Origin: an uncultured Bacteroidales bacterium
GTDB lineage: Bacteria > Bacteroidota > Bacteroidia > Bacteroidales > G3-4614
Length of the DNA stretch: 33,694 nucleotides
Direction of reading: 5' to 3'
NCBI GenBank assembly: GCA_949297125.1
Contig: CASFRS010000025.1
Span: forward strand, 1-33,694
The position numbers and the translations under genes are program-made. The notes beneath the pieces are model-generated. The model was given only the letters and a program-made list of their open reading frames with translations. It was not told the DNA's origin and made no database searches. Of this stretch, positions 15,168-23,728 are shown in pieces; the first letter of the stretch is position 1; every line of letters starts with the position of its first letter.

Positions 15168-17078
15168 TCATACTTTCATGGCATGGGTTATATGCCTTAT
15201 TTCATAGATGTTCTTCATTTGCCTGATGCCGTCCTCCACTTTCTTCAGCTCATTTATGGAGTGTACGTATATTACTATCGTACAGTCTATTATCTCGTCT
15301 GTGGTGATGCTCTTGATTCGTTCTATGCTGAGTTTGTACTTTTTCGATATTTCGGTAATAAGGTCCAGCAGGAAGCCGTCGCGGTTTACGGCTTTTATTA
15401 TAATGGTAACAGGGTATACGCAACGGGGAGTGGGCGTCAGTTCAACCGACTCTATTATGTCGCCCTGCTGTGCGGCTTCCGATATTGCGATTTCGCAGTT
15501 GCATTTGTGTATCATTATACGGTTGTCTTCCGTGTGGAAGCCTACGACTTCATCGCCGGGCAGAGGCTCGCAAATCTTGCACAGGCGGTATCTGAATTTT
15601 TCGGGACTTTCGTTCTTCAAAGCCCTCCGCAAATACTGCCTTACCCGCTGTAATGCCTTGTAACTGACGGCATGGTTCAACCATTCAGGGTTGGGGTGCG
15701 TCTCTTCCGATGTGCCTATCTTAACCCTGTCGCCGTGTTGCAGTTCCGTGAATATGGACGAGAGCTGGTCGTTTATTATGGCGTATTTTGCATGATTGCC
15801 TATCTTGGAGTGTATTTCATAAGCAAAGTCGAGAGCCGTCGCACCTTTGGGCATTGTTATGTGTTTCCCGTCCGGTGCGAATACCACTATGTCATCGCTG
15901 TAGAACGTGCGTTTCACGTTCTCTATGAAACCGCTGTCCTTCCCATGGTAGGCTATGTCTTTCAATACTTCGCGGAACTTCGAGATCCATCCTTCAACTC
16001 CTCCCTCGTGCCCAATAAGACAGCCGTAGTTCGACATCATCTGCATGGTGGACGACTGTATGTGTACTTCCATCCACCGGCCTTCGTTACCCATAAGCTT
16101 GCAGTGCAGGCTGTGATACCCGTTTTCTTTGGGCGTGTCGATATAGTTGGTAAGACTTCCGGGTTTTTCTACGTAAAGGTCGGTAAGGATGGAGTATATC
16201 CTCAGTGCCTGACGCTTTTCCGTTATCCCTATTTCCTGCCAGTTGTAGAAAGTTATGTGTACAATCCTTATATGTTCCACCTCCTTGAAAGAGATGTTTT
16301 TCTCTTTCATCTTGCTCCATATCGAATAGACGCTCCGCTTGTCGCACGTTACGGTGGCTTTTATATGGTTCTCTTCAAGTTTCCGCTTTATCGGCTCCAT
16401 CCATTCATCGGCGGCTTCCGCATGCCTTACGGCGTATTCGTTGAGTTGTCTCTCTACATCTTCATATTCGTGGGGAGAGCGGTACTTGAGGCTTAGGTTC
16501 TCGAGTTCCGACTTTATCTTGTACAGCCCGAGCCTGTTTGCCAGAGGCGCATAAAAGTAGTCGGTCTCTCCGGCTATCTTTATCTGTTTTTCCGCAGCCA
16601 TCGACTTTAGGGTGCGCATGTTGTGCAGCCTGTCCGACAGTTTTATGAGCAAGGCCCTTATGTCGTAGTGGATGGAATTGAGCATTTGCTGGAAGTTGTC
16701 CACCTGCTTTGACGTCTCGTATTTCTCCCGTTTCTTCTTTGTCAATACATCTACGAGGAATGCCACGTCGCTGCCGTAACGCTCTTTTATTTCTTCTATG
16801 GTATGGGGGGTATCCTCTACAACATCGTGAAGCAGGGCGGCAACAACGGGGTTTATCCCGAGAAGCAGTTCTTCCGATACGATTCTTGCCACTGCTATGG
16901 GGTGGGTTATGTACGGTTCTCCGCCCTTGCGCCATTGCCTCGAATGCGCTTCTTCTGCAAAATAGTATGCATCATGCAGTTTTTTCATCTCCTCGGGCGT
17001 AAACCTTTTGGCCGCGTTTTCAAACAGTTTGTCCCGTTCGCGGGCAACATGTTCCGAGTATCTGCTTTCCCCTTCCAT
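15168..17078 (-). CDS. RelA/SpoT homologue, predicted (p)ppGpp hydrolase with degenerate synthetase
   Basis: This 636-residue protein has the long RSH layout: HD hydrolase (about 25-195), synthetase-like domain (235-350), TGS (DGKHITMPKGATALDFAYEI), a cysteine region (LCKICEPLPGDEVVGF, HKCNC) and a C-terminal ACT domain. Hydrolase residues look intact: R50, H59, H84-D85, E88-D89, D149 (KLSDRLHN) and N181 (NRLG). The synthetase site does not. The usual G-R-P-K-x-x-Y-S-I reads C-D-K-R-S-V-Y-S-I (D246, R248), the catalytic D of the D-x-x-A-x-R motif is E266, and E-V-Q-I-R-T reads E-V-H-I-Q-S (Q341). It is about 100 residues shorter than typical Rel (about 735). It is likely a SpoT-like hydrolase that destroys the alarmone. 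DUF2461 lies 12 bases upstream in the same transcript. Confidence 0.85.
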   Translation of the reverse strand: MEGESRYSEHVARERDKLFENAAKRFTPEEMKKLHDAYYFAEEAHSRQWRKGGEPYITHPIAVARIVSEELLLGINPVVAALLHDVVEDTPHTIEEIKERYGSDVAFLVDVLTKKKREKYETSKQVDNFQQMLNSIHYDIRALLIKLSDRLHNMRTLKSMAAEKQIKIAGETDYFYAPLANRLGLYKIKSELENLSLKYRSPHEYEDVERQLNEYAVRHAEAADEWMEPIKRKLEENHIKATVTCDKRSVYSIWSKMKEKNISFKEVEHIRIVHITFYNWQEIGITEKRQALRIYSILTDLYVEKPGSLTNYIDTPKENGYHSLHCKLMGNEGRWMEVHIQSSTMQMMSNYGCLIGHEGGVEGWISKFREVLKDIAYHGKDSGFIENVKRTFYSDDIVVFAPDGKHITMPKGATALDFAYEIHSKIGNHAKYAIINDQLSSIFTELQHGDRVKIGTSEETHPNPEWLNHAVSYKALQRVRQYLRRALKNESPEKFRYRLCKICEPLPGDEVVGFHTEDNRIMIHKCNCEIAISEAAQQGDIIESVELTPTPRCVYPVTIIIKAVNRDGFLLDLITEISKKYKLSIERIKSITTDEIIDCTIVIYVHSINELKKVEDGIRQMKNIYEIRHITHAMKV

Positions 17079-17090
17079 ATGAAATAGTCT

Positions 17091-17759
17091 TTATCTGTTA
17101 TACATCTCGTCGGCGGTAAAATTGAAGAAATCGTTCATCGGTTTTGCGGGTCTGAAATATTCCGATACTTTTTCCACCCAGTTCTTGTCGTAAAAGAAAC
17201 TGTCGTTCAGCCGGCATACGATACCGAAATTCTTGAGCCTGAGCAACTCGGGGTACGGAAAGTCTTTAGGGTATCCGTTCGGTACTCTTTTCAGTGAATT
17301 TTCAGTATCGAAACTGCCGTATATCTCCTTTATCCCGGGGTTATCCATTATTTCCATCAGTTCCTCGTAATTGTCGCAAATCTCTTTCCGGACGGCTTTC
17401 AGCAATGCCGGGTCGGGAAACCATAATCCGGCACACAGCATCGATTCTCCAGGCTCGACATGAAGATAGTATCCGGCCCTGTTGAGCTTTCTGCCGTACT
17501 TCGTCATCAATACCCCGAAATGGGTCTTGTACGGTGTCTTGTCTTCCGAAAAACGGATATCCCTGTAAATCCTGTATATGCAATCTTTCGGGGTGAGGTT
17601 TTTCAATTCCTCGTCGTATACGCTCATCAGTGCAAGCAGCCGGGATATGTCGTTCCCGAACTTTTCCCTCAATGCGGCATATTCCTGCTTGTGTTCGGCA
17701 AACCAGTCTCTGTTGTTGTTGAGCTTCAGGGCTTTCAGATATTTGAATAATTCTTTCAT
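17091..17759 (-). CDS. DUF2461 family protein
   Basis: This 222-residue cytoplasmic protein matches DUF2461 (TIGR02453). Key stretches are FLKAL-like start FKYLKALKLNNNRDWFAEHK, the conserved YRIYRDIRFSEDKTPYKTHF, GYYLHVEPGES, and SLKRVPNGYPKDFPYPELLR. The biochemical function of the family is unknown. Length is normal. The gene has an unusually good Shine-Dalgarno sequence for this genome and is followed after 12 bases by the RSH gene, so the two are probably read together. Confidence 0.9.
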   Translation of the reverse strand: MKELFKYLKALKLNNNRDWFAEHKQEYAALREKFGNDISRLLALMSVYDEELKNLTPKDCIYRIYRDIRFSEDKTPYKTHFGVLMTKYGRKLNRAGYYLHVEPGESMLCAGLWFPDPALLKAVRKEICDNYEELMEIMDNPGIKEIYGSFDTENSLKRVPNGYPKDFPYPELLRLKNFGIVCRLNDSFFYDKNWVEKVSEYFRPAKPMNDFFNFTADEMYNR

Positions 17760-17767
17760 GGTACAAT

Positions 17768-17773
17768 CCTCCT
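17768..17773 (-). promoter_or_regulatory. Strong Shine-Dalgarno sequence for the DUF2461 gene
   Basis: On the minus strand AGGAGG lies 8 bases before the ATG at 17759. Bacteroidota genes generally lack such sites, and other genes in this window do too, so it stands out and supports this start. Confidence 0.6.
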
Positions 17774-18040
17774 TTTGGATTATAACTTGCAGGCAGTCCG
17801 CATACCTCGTGCAGTTTTACCATGCAGGATATACGGTCTGTTTGCACCGAACAGCCTCGCCTCCTGCCGGGAGCGTCCCGGGATTATCGGAGGCCGGTAA
17901 CTGCAATAAACCTCTTTTCCATTCCATGTCCCGGATTGCAGTTCCTGCCGCCCTTTGCGCCGGGAGGGAAATAGAGGATGGAGAATGCTGCGCGGTTGCG
18001 TTTGTCCGCCGGTTTCTTGCATCCTACCGCAGGCTTACAG

Positions 18041-18048
18041 CAAAGGTA
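18041..18048 (-). promoter_or_regulatory. Possible -7 box for the DUF2461-RSH transcript
   Basis: On the minus strand this reads TACCTTTG, matching TAnnTTTG. No clear -33 box is seen. The box lies 282 bases before the DUF2461 ATG. Confidence 0.35.
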
Positions 18049-18301
18049 GTAATAAAAATGAAATATTTTATATGTAATTTTATTTATGCAGATGCCGCAT
18101 AAGTACCCTGCCATAGCGGGCCCGGTCCTGTACACGGTGAGTGTTCCGTGTTGAAAACGCAGTTGAATCTCAAGATGCGGGGTGGCTTATGGGCAGTTAT
18201 TCTTTTCCGCTCTTTTGTCGCACGGCCCGATATATTTCCGTATCCGTCGATTAATGCGTTAAAAATAGCATAATTATTTTCGTTTTTATGCCCTTTTTGT
18301 G

Positions 18302-18309
18302 TAAATTTG
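18302..18309 (+). promoter_or_regulatory. -7 box of the bamD-rpoZ transcript
   Basis: TAAATTTG matches TAnnTTTG, 16 bases before the likely ATG. A T-rich TTTC at 18278-18281, 20 bases upstream, may be the -33 box. The leader would be very short. Confidence 0.5.
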
Positions 18310-18325
18310 CCGCGTTTTAATTGTG

Positions 18326-19129
18326 ATGATGCGCAAAGTATTTTTCTTTTTGTCGTTGACGGTAATGCTCGCTTCCTGCAGCGAGTACAACAAGTTGTTG
18401 AAGAGTACCGATTATGACAAGCGCTTTGAATACGCGAAAGCCTATTTTGAACAGGGTAAATACTCCAGGTCATATAATTTGCTGAAAGATATCGTTACCC
18501 TTTTCAAAGGAACGGACAAGGCTGAAGAATCGTTGTATCTGCTGGCGCGCAGCGCATACATGCAGAAGGATTACCAGTCGTCGGGTGCGCTTTTCACAAC
18601 TTATTACAAGAATTTCCCTAAAGGCGAATACACGGAACTTGCAAGATATTACTCCGGCATGGGTTATTACATGGCTTCGCCCGAACCCAAATTGGACCAG
18701 AGCGATACCTACCGGGCAATAGAAGAGTTGAACGGCTTTCTGGACTATTATCCGGCAAGCGACAAGTCGGACGAAGTAAGGGCCTTGATTTTTACGTTGC
18801 AGGAAAAACTGGCCGAAAAAGAGCTGTTGAGCGTAAAGCTCTATTACAATCTCGGGACATACAGGGGAAACAATTATGAGGCGGCCGTTGTTACAGCACG
18901 TAATGCATTGAGGGATTTCCCGTATACGGAATACAAGGAAGATTTTGAAATATTGATACTGCGGTCGAGATATCAGGAGGCCCTGCACAGTGTAGATGAA
19001 AAGAAACGCGAGCGTTTCCGCAACGTGATAGACGAATATTACGGATATACGAACGATTTCCCGGACGGGAAATACATAAAGGAAGCCAACAAGATATTCG
19101 ATGTAGCCCAGAAATACGTAACAGATTAA
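18326..19129 (+). CDS. bamD: Outer-membrane assembly lipoprotein BamD
   Basis: This 267-residue lipoprotein is the essential BamD subunit that works with BamA to insert beta-barrels in the outer membrane. The signal peptide MMRKVFFFLSLTVMLAS ends in the lipobox LASC, with the lipidated Cys at about residue 18. Tetratricopeptide-like repeats follow (RFEYAKAYFEQGKYSRSYNLL, AEESLYLLARSAYMQKDYQSSG, AAVVTARNALRDFPYTEY), ending with a conserved GYTNDFPDGKYIKEA. ATGs at 18326 and 18329 are both possible; the GTG at 18323 is less likely. It is followed after 12 bases by rpoZ, an arrangement common in Bacteroidota. Confidence 0.92.
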   Translation: MMRKVFFFLSLTVMLASCSEYNKLLKSTDYDKRFEYAKAYFEQGKYSRSYNLLKDIVTLFKGTDKAEESLYLLARSAYMQKDYQSSGALFTTYYKNFPKGEYTELARYYSGMGYYMASPEPKLDQSDTYRAIEELNGFLDYYPASDKSDEVRALIFTLQEKLAEKELLSVKLYYNLGTYRGNNYEAAVVTARNALRDFPYTEYKEDFEILILRSRYQEALHSVDEKKRERFRNVIDEYYGYTNDFPDGKYIKEANKIFDVAQKYVTD

Positions 19130-19141
19130 TAAAACAGAATA

Positions 19142-19498
19142 ATGATGGACCATAAGAAGAGTAACATCCCGACAACCACAATCACCCGTGATGTAATGGC
19201 TTTGTGTAAAGATACCGACAATGTATATGAAACGGTGGCCATAATCGCAAAGCGTGCAAATCAGATTGCGGCCGACATGAAAGCCGATTTGGAGAAGAAG
19301 TTGCAGGATTATGCATCGTCCGCTACGGACAACAGCCTCGAGGAGGTTTTTGAAAACCGCGAGCAGATTGAGATATCCAAATACTACGAAAGGATGCCGA
19401 AACCGACAATCATAGCCACTGAAGAGTATGCGGCTGGCGACATATACTTCAGACATGCCGATGAAGACGGTTTCAGTACTAAGCAAAAAGAAGACTGA
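19142..19498 (+). CDS. rpoZ: RNA polymerase omega subunit, Bacteroidota type (Rpb6-like)
   Basis: This 118-residue protein matches the Bacteroidota omega/Rpb6-like subunit, which helps assemble RNA polymerase around the beta' subunit. The start TTTITRDVMALCKDTDNVYE and the core VAIIAKRANQIAADMKADLEKKL correspond to the conserved omega helix region with A-N-Q-I. The C-terminal ENREQIEISKYYERMPKPT is typical of this phylum. The ATG at 19142 is followed at once by a second ATG. It is cotranscribed with bamD. Confidence 0.85.
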   Translation: MMDHKKSNIPTTTITRDVMALCKDTDNVYETVAIIAKRANQIAADMKADLEKKLQDYASSATDNSLEEVFENREQIEISKYYERMPKPTIIATEEYAAGDIYFRHADEDGFSTKQKED

Positions 19499-19521
19499 TA
19501 CGGAAGTGGATTTGGAAGTTC

Positions 19522-19562
19522 AGGGAATATGGGGTAAGGAACCGCACTATTCCCTCTCTTTT
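19522..19562 (+). terminator. First of two tandem terminator-like hairpins before valS
   Basis: AGGGAATA (19522-19529) pairs perfectly with TATTCCCT (19548-19555), with an inner GGT/ACC, followed by CTCTTTTATT. It probably ends the bamD-rpoZ transcript. Confidence 0.65.
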
Positions 19563-19587
19563 ATTGTCCCTGTCGGATAATACTTTC

Positions 19588-19622
19588 GGCTGTCCCGTTA
19601 TGGCGACAGCCTTGTTCTTTTA
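19588..19622 (+). terminator. Second tandem terminator-like hairpin, just before valS
   Basis: GGCTGTC (19588-19594) pairs perfectly with GACAGCC (19605-19611), followed by TTGTTCTTTT. It ends only about 13 bases before the valS ATG. No promoter box is visible between it and valS, so valS would need read-through, which suggests attenuation or a promoter I do not recognise. Confidence 0.55.
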
Positions 19623-19634
19623 AAATATACATAG

Positions 19635-22262
19635 ATGGAGAAGGAAATAGCAAGCAAATACAATCCTGCGGAGGTAGAAGGCAAATGGTACGAATACTGG
19701 CTTGAAAAAGGGTTCTTCAAGTCGAAACCCGACAATCGCGAACCCTACACTGTGGTTATTCCGCCGCCAAACGTAACGGGCGTGCTGCATATGGGGCACA
19801 TGCTCAACAATACTATTCAGGACATACTCGTGCGCAGGGCAAGAATGACGGGAAAGAACGCCTGTTGGGTTCCCGGAACCGACCACGCCTCGATAGCGAC
19901 AGAAGCCAAAGTCGTAGGCAAACTTGCAGCCGAGGGAATAAAGAAAAGCGACCTCACGCGCGAAGAGTTCCTGAAGCACGCATGGGATTGGACAAATACG
20001 CACGGAGGCATAATACTCAAGCAGTTGCGCCGTTTGGGGGCCTCGTGCGACTGGGACCGCACAGCCTTTACAATGGATGAAATACGGAGCCGCAGCGTCA
20101 TCAAGGTATTTGTCGATTTGTACGAAAAAGGCCTGATATACCGCGGAGTGCGAATGGTAAACTGGGACCCCAAGGCCTTGACCGCGCTTTCCGACGAGGA
20201 GGTGGTGTACAAGGAAGAGCATAGCAAGCTCTATTATCTGCGTTACATGATAGAGGGTGAAGACGGATATGCCGTTGTTGCGACAACCCGCCCGGAGACG
20301 ATAATGGGCGATACGGCCATGTGCATAAACCCGGCCGACCCGAAGAACGCACATCTGAAAGGAAAACGCGTGATTGTCCCTCTGGTGGGGCGTTCCATAC
20401 CGGTAATTGAGGATGACTATGTCGATATAGAGTTCGGGACAGGGTGTCTGAAGGTAACCCCGGCACATGACGTGAACGACTACATGCTGGGAGAGAAGTA
20501 CAATCTGGAGTCGATAGACATATTCAACGACAACGGTACGATAAGCGAAGCGGCGGGAATGTATGTGGGTATGGACCGTTTTGCCGTCCGCGAGCAGATT
20601 GAAAAGGACCTGGCGGCTGCCGGACTTCTGGAAAAGGTAGAGGATTATACCAACAAGGTGGGTTTCTCCGAACGGACCAACGTACCTATCGAGCCGAAAC
20701 TCTCAATGCAGTGGTTTCTGAAAATGGAACACCTTGCCCAGGTGGCATTGAAGCCGGTAATGGACGGGGAACTTATGTTTTACCCGTCGAAATACAAAAA
20801 CACGTACCGTTACTGGATGGAGAATATCAAGGACTGGTGCATATCGCGCCAGCTTTGGTGGGGGCACAGGATTCCGGCTTATTATCTTCCGCAGGGAGGG
20901 TTCGTGGTTGCAGAGACGGCAGAAGAGGCTTTGCGCAAAGCCAGGGAGAAGAGCGGGAACGAGACTCTTTCGATTGCCGACCTGCGACAGGACGAAGATT
21001 GCCTCGACACGTGGTTTTCGTCGTGGCTGTGGCCAATATCGCTGTTTGACGGAATAAACAACCCCGGTAACGAGGAGATAAAGTATTACTACCCCACAAG
21101 CGACCTGGTTACCGGCCCGGATATAATATTTTTCTGGGTGGCAAGGATGATAATGGCCGGATACGAATACCAGGGGGACATGCCTTTCCGAAAGGTGTAC
21201 TTTACCGGTATAGTTCGCGACAAGATAGGTCGCAAGATGTCCAAGTCGCTCGGCAACTCGCCCGACCCGCTGGAACTTATCGACAAGTACGGGGCTGACG
21301 GCGTACGTATGGGAATGATGCTTTCGTCGCCTGCCGGCAACGATATTCTCTTCGATGACGCCCTTTGCGAGCAAGGCCGGAATTTCAACAACAAGATATG
21401 GAATGCGTTCCGTTTGGTCAAAGGGTGGAGCGTAGATGAGAACGCCGCTCCGTCCGAGAGCGCCGCAGTTGCAGTAAAGTGGTTCGATGCCGTATTGAAA
21501 CAGGTAAATGCCGAAGTTGCCGACCTGTTCTCGAAATACCGCCTGTCGGAAGCCCTTATGACTGTATACAGGCTCTTCTGGGACGAATTCTCTTCGTGGT
21601 ATCTTGAAATGATAAAACCGGCATACGGCTCACCCATAGATGCCGTAACCTATAACAGGACGTTGGAGTTCTTCGACATGCTGTTGCGTCTGTTGCATCC
21701 GTTCATGCCGTTCATAACGGAAGAGTTGTGGCAGCATCTAGTAGAGCGATGCGACGGGGAGTCGATAATGGTAGCCCAGTTGCCAGCCGTGGAGGAGTAT
21801 GACAAGGATATTGTGGCTGTTGTAGAAAGGTGCAAGGAGATTGTTTCCGGCGTTCGTACCGTAAGGGCGCAGAAAGGCATTCCCAACAAGGAGACTCTGG
21901 AACTTCAGGTGATTGGCGAACATGACGGTGCGGCCGATTCGGTGATAAGGAAACTTGCCAACCTGTCGGCAATAGAGAGCGTTACCGAAAAGAGCCCTGC
22001 ATCGGTAACGTTTATGGCCGGGACAACGCAGTATTGCGTGAATGTGGGCGACAACATGGATGTTGAAGCCGAACTGAAAAAACTGGCCGATGAACTGAAA
22101 TATCAGCAAGGTTTCCTTAAAACCGTACTTGGCAAGTTGTCGAATGAGCGTTTCGTTGCCAATGCCCCTGCAAAAGTTGTCGAACTTGAACGCAAGAAAC
22201 AGGCCGATGCCGAAAGCCGTATCAAGTCGATAGAGGAGAGAATGGCCGAACTTAAACAGTAA
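19635..22262 (+). CDS. valS: Valyl-tRNA synthetase
   Basis: This 875-residue class I aminoacyl-tRNA synthetase charges tRNA-Val. The HIGH motif is H52-M-G-H55 in [18 protein letters not shown], and the KMSKS loop is at 534-538 in [17 protein letters not shown]. The editing domain lies between ([13 protein letters not shown] and [16 protein letters not shown]). [17 protein letters not shown] and the anticodon-binding domain ([11 protein letters not shown]) follow. The C-terminal coiled coil typical of ValS is present ([26 protein letters not shown]). Length is normal. Two hairpins precede it, and a symporter gene starts 27 bases after. Confidence 0.97.
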   Translation: MEKEIASKYNPAEVEGKWYEYWLEKGFFKSKPDNREPYTVVIPPPNVTGVLHMGHMLNNTIQDILVRRARMTGKNACWVPGTDHASIATEAKVVGKLAAEGIKKSDLTREEFLKHAWDWTNTHGGIILKQLRRLGASCDWDRTAFTMDEIRSRSVIKVFVDLYEKGLIYRGVRMVNWDPKALTALSDEEVVYKEEHSKLYYLRYMIEGEDGYAVVATTRPETIMGDTAMCINPADPKNAHLKGKRVIVPLVGRSIPVIEDDYVDIEFGTGCLKVTPAHDVNDYMLGEKYNLESIDIFNDNGTISEAAGMYVGMDRFAVREQIEKDLAAAGLLEKVEDYTNKVGFSERTNVPIEPKLSMQWFLKMEHLAQVALKPVMDGELMFYPSKYKNTYRYWMENIKDWCISRQLWWGHRIPAYYLPQGGFVVAETAEEALRKAREKSGNETLSIADLRQDEDCLDTWFSSWLWPISLFDGINNPGNEEIKYYYPTSDLVTGPDIIFFWVARMIMAGYEYQGDMPFRKVYFTGIVRDKIGRKMSKSLGNSPDPLELIDKYGADGVRMGMMLSSPAGNDILFDDALCEQGRNFNNKIWNAFRLVKGWSVDENAAPSESAAVAVKWFDAVLKQVNAEVADLFSKYRLSEALMTVYRLFWDEFSSWYLEMIKPAYGSPIDAVTYNRTLEFFDMLLRLLHPFMPFITEELWQHLVERCDGESIMVAQLPAVEEYDKDIVAVVERCKEIVSGVRTVRAQKGIPNKETLELQVIGEHDGAADSVIRKLANLSAIESVTEKSPASVTFMAGTTQYCVNVGDNMDVEAELKKLADELKYQQGFLKTVLGKLSNERFVANAPAKVVELERKKQADAESRIKSIEERMAELKQ

Positions 22263-22289
22263 CGAACCTGTTTTCTTGACATCCGGAAT

Positions 22290-23696
22290 ATGGCTACATG
22301 GTGGATATTGACCGACGGGAGCGATATGCTGTGGAATTATATCATAGTTCCGCTTATGGTTGTCTGCGCCTTGTGGTTTACATTCAGATTGCGCTTCGTG
22401 CAGTTCTCCATGTTCTCCGAGATGTTCCGGCTTGCGTTTCTCTCAAACAAGGGTGTACCCGGCAGCAACAGGCGCAGCATATCTTCGTTCGAGGCGTTTA
22501 TCATTTCCCTCGCAAGCAGGGTAGGGGTAGGCAATCTGGCCGGGGTTGCGCTTGCCATAACCGTAGGCGGACCGGGCTCTATATTCTGGATGTGGGTAAT
22601 GGCCATATTGAATGCGGCTACTGCATTTGTCGAGGCTACGTTGGCGCAGCTTTTCAAGAAGCGGGCCGGCGACGCCTTTATAGGCGGGCCTGCATATTAT
22701 ATATACAAAGGGCTCGGGAGCAGGACCTTTGCTGTCATAATAGCCGTCCTGTCGATTATTACGTTCAGCTTTACCATGTGTTCCGTCCAGGCCAATACCA
22801 TAGCAATCTCCTTCCATGAAGCATTCGGCCTTGACCCGTGGGCATCGGCAGTCATGGTCGCCGTCCTTATGGTTGTTATAATATTCGGAGGGGTACAGTG
22901 GATTGCCAAGGCAAGTTCGGCAATAGTACCGCTCATGGCTGTTGCCTATCTGGTTATAGCCGTATATGTTGTTGCCCTGAATTACGACAAGATACCGCAT
23001 ATATTTTCCCTCATAATAGACAACGCATTCGGTGTAAGGCAGGTTGTTGGAGGCGGTGTAGGCATTGCCGTCCTGCAAGGGGTGAAACGCGGGCTGCTGA
23101 GCAATGAAGCCGGTATGGGATCGGCGCCCAATGCTGCGGCCGTCGCAACTACCGGACACCCTGTCAGCCAAGGCCTGATACAGGCTCTCGGAGTCTTTGT
23201 CGACACTCTTATAGTCTGTTCCTGCACTGCGTTTGTGGTCTTTACTTCCGATTTGTACTATTCCGGGACAGAGGCGACGGGGATTGAACTGACACAGTTG
23301 GCCTTAAGCGACTCGGTAGGGGCGTGGGCATATCAGTTTATAGCAGTGCTGATATTCTTTTTCGGGTTCAGCACGTGCATAAGCAACGCATATTACGGCG
23401 AATCGAACATGCGGTTTATTATAAACCGCAAATGGAGCGTAAACACATTCAGGGTGCTGATGGTTATATTTGTGGCGGCCGGATGTATCGTCTCCTTGAA
23501 GTTCATATGGGCTCTTGCCGATTTTCTGATGATATTCGTGGTTCTTATAAACCTTGTTTCCATTATGATTATGGGACGCTATGTTTATACGTTGCTCGCC
23601 GATTACAGGAAACAGAAGAAATCGGGAATTTGCACTCCGCTTTTCAGAAAAAAGGATATACCGGAATTGGACAACGAAAAGATAGAATGCTGGTAA
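22290..23696 (+). CDS. AGCS-family sodium:amino acid symporter, copy 1
   Basis: This 468-residue inner-membrane protein belongs to the alanine/glycine:cation symporter family, which imports alanine or glycine with Na+. Family signatures are LASRVGVGNLAGVALAITVGGPGSIFW (residues about 72-98), FIGGPAYYIYKGLG and NEAGMGSAPNAAA. About ten or eleven hydrophobic segments are visible. It ends LFRKKDIPELDNEKIECW. It is the first of two tandem paralogues, with 32 bases between them, and lies 27 bases after valS. Substrate preference between alanine, glycine and glutamine cannot be read from the sequence. Confidence 0.93.
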   Translation: MATWWILTDGSDMLWNYIIVPLMVVCALWFTFRLRFVQFSMFSEMFRLAFLSNKGVPGSNRRSISSFEAFIISLASRVGVGNLAGVALAITVGGPGSIFWMWVMAILNAATAFVEATLAQLFKKRAGDAFIGGPAYYIYKGLGSRTFAVIIAVLSIITFSFTMCSVQANTIAISFHEAFGLDPWASAVMVAVLMVVIIFGGVQWIAKASSAIVPLMAVAYLVIAVYVVALNYDKIPHIFSLIIDNAFGVRQVVGGGVGIAVLQGVKRGLLSNEAGMGSAPNAAAVATTGHPVSQGLIQALGVFVDTLIVCSCTAFVVFTSDLYYSGTEATGIELTQLALSDSVGAWAYQFIAVLIFFFGFSTCISNAYYGESNMRFIINRKWSVNTFRVLMVIFVAAGCIVSLKFIWALADFLMIFVVLINLVSIMIMGRYVYTLLADYRKQKKSGICTPLFRKKDIPELDNEKIECW

Positions 23697-23728
23697 GGCC
23701 GCCTTCTATAAATTTCTAATGCGGGTAT

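Larger units (their letters stand above)
17760..18301. other. Long divergent intergenic region with possible structured leader
   Basis: No gene is supported in these 542 bases; several open frames exist in both directions but have no recognisable features. On the minus strand TACCTTTG (18041-18048) is a -7 box for the DUF2461-RSH transcript and would give a leader of about 275 bases. That leader holds a perfect 9-base inverted repeat AACTGCAAT/ATTGCAGTT (17899-17907, 17935-17943), extendable by two GC pairs past a bulge, and a CCGGGA/TCCCGG hairpin near 17866-17880. A further hairpin ACACGG/CCGTGT lies at 18132-18151. I match none of these to a known riboswitch. Confidence 0.4.

Noticed and set aside
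17760..18325. Search for a tRNA or known riboswitch in the longest gene-free stretch
   Set aside because: No cloverleaf, T-loop sequence or known riboswitch core was seen; only unassigned inverted repeats.
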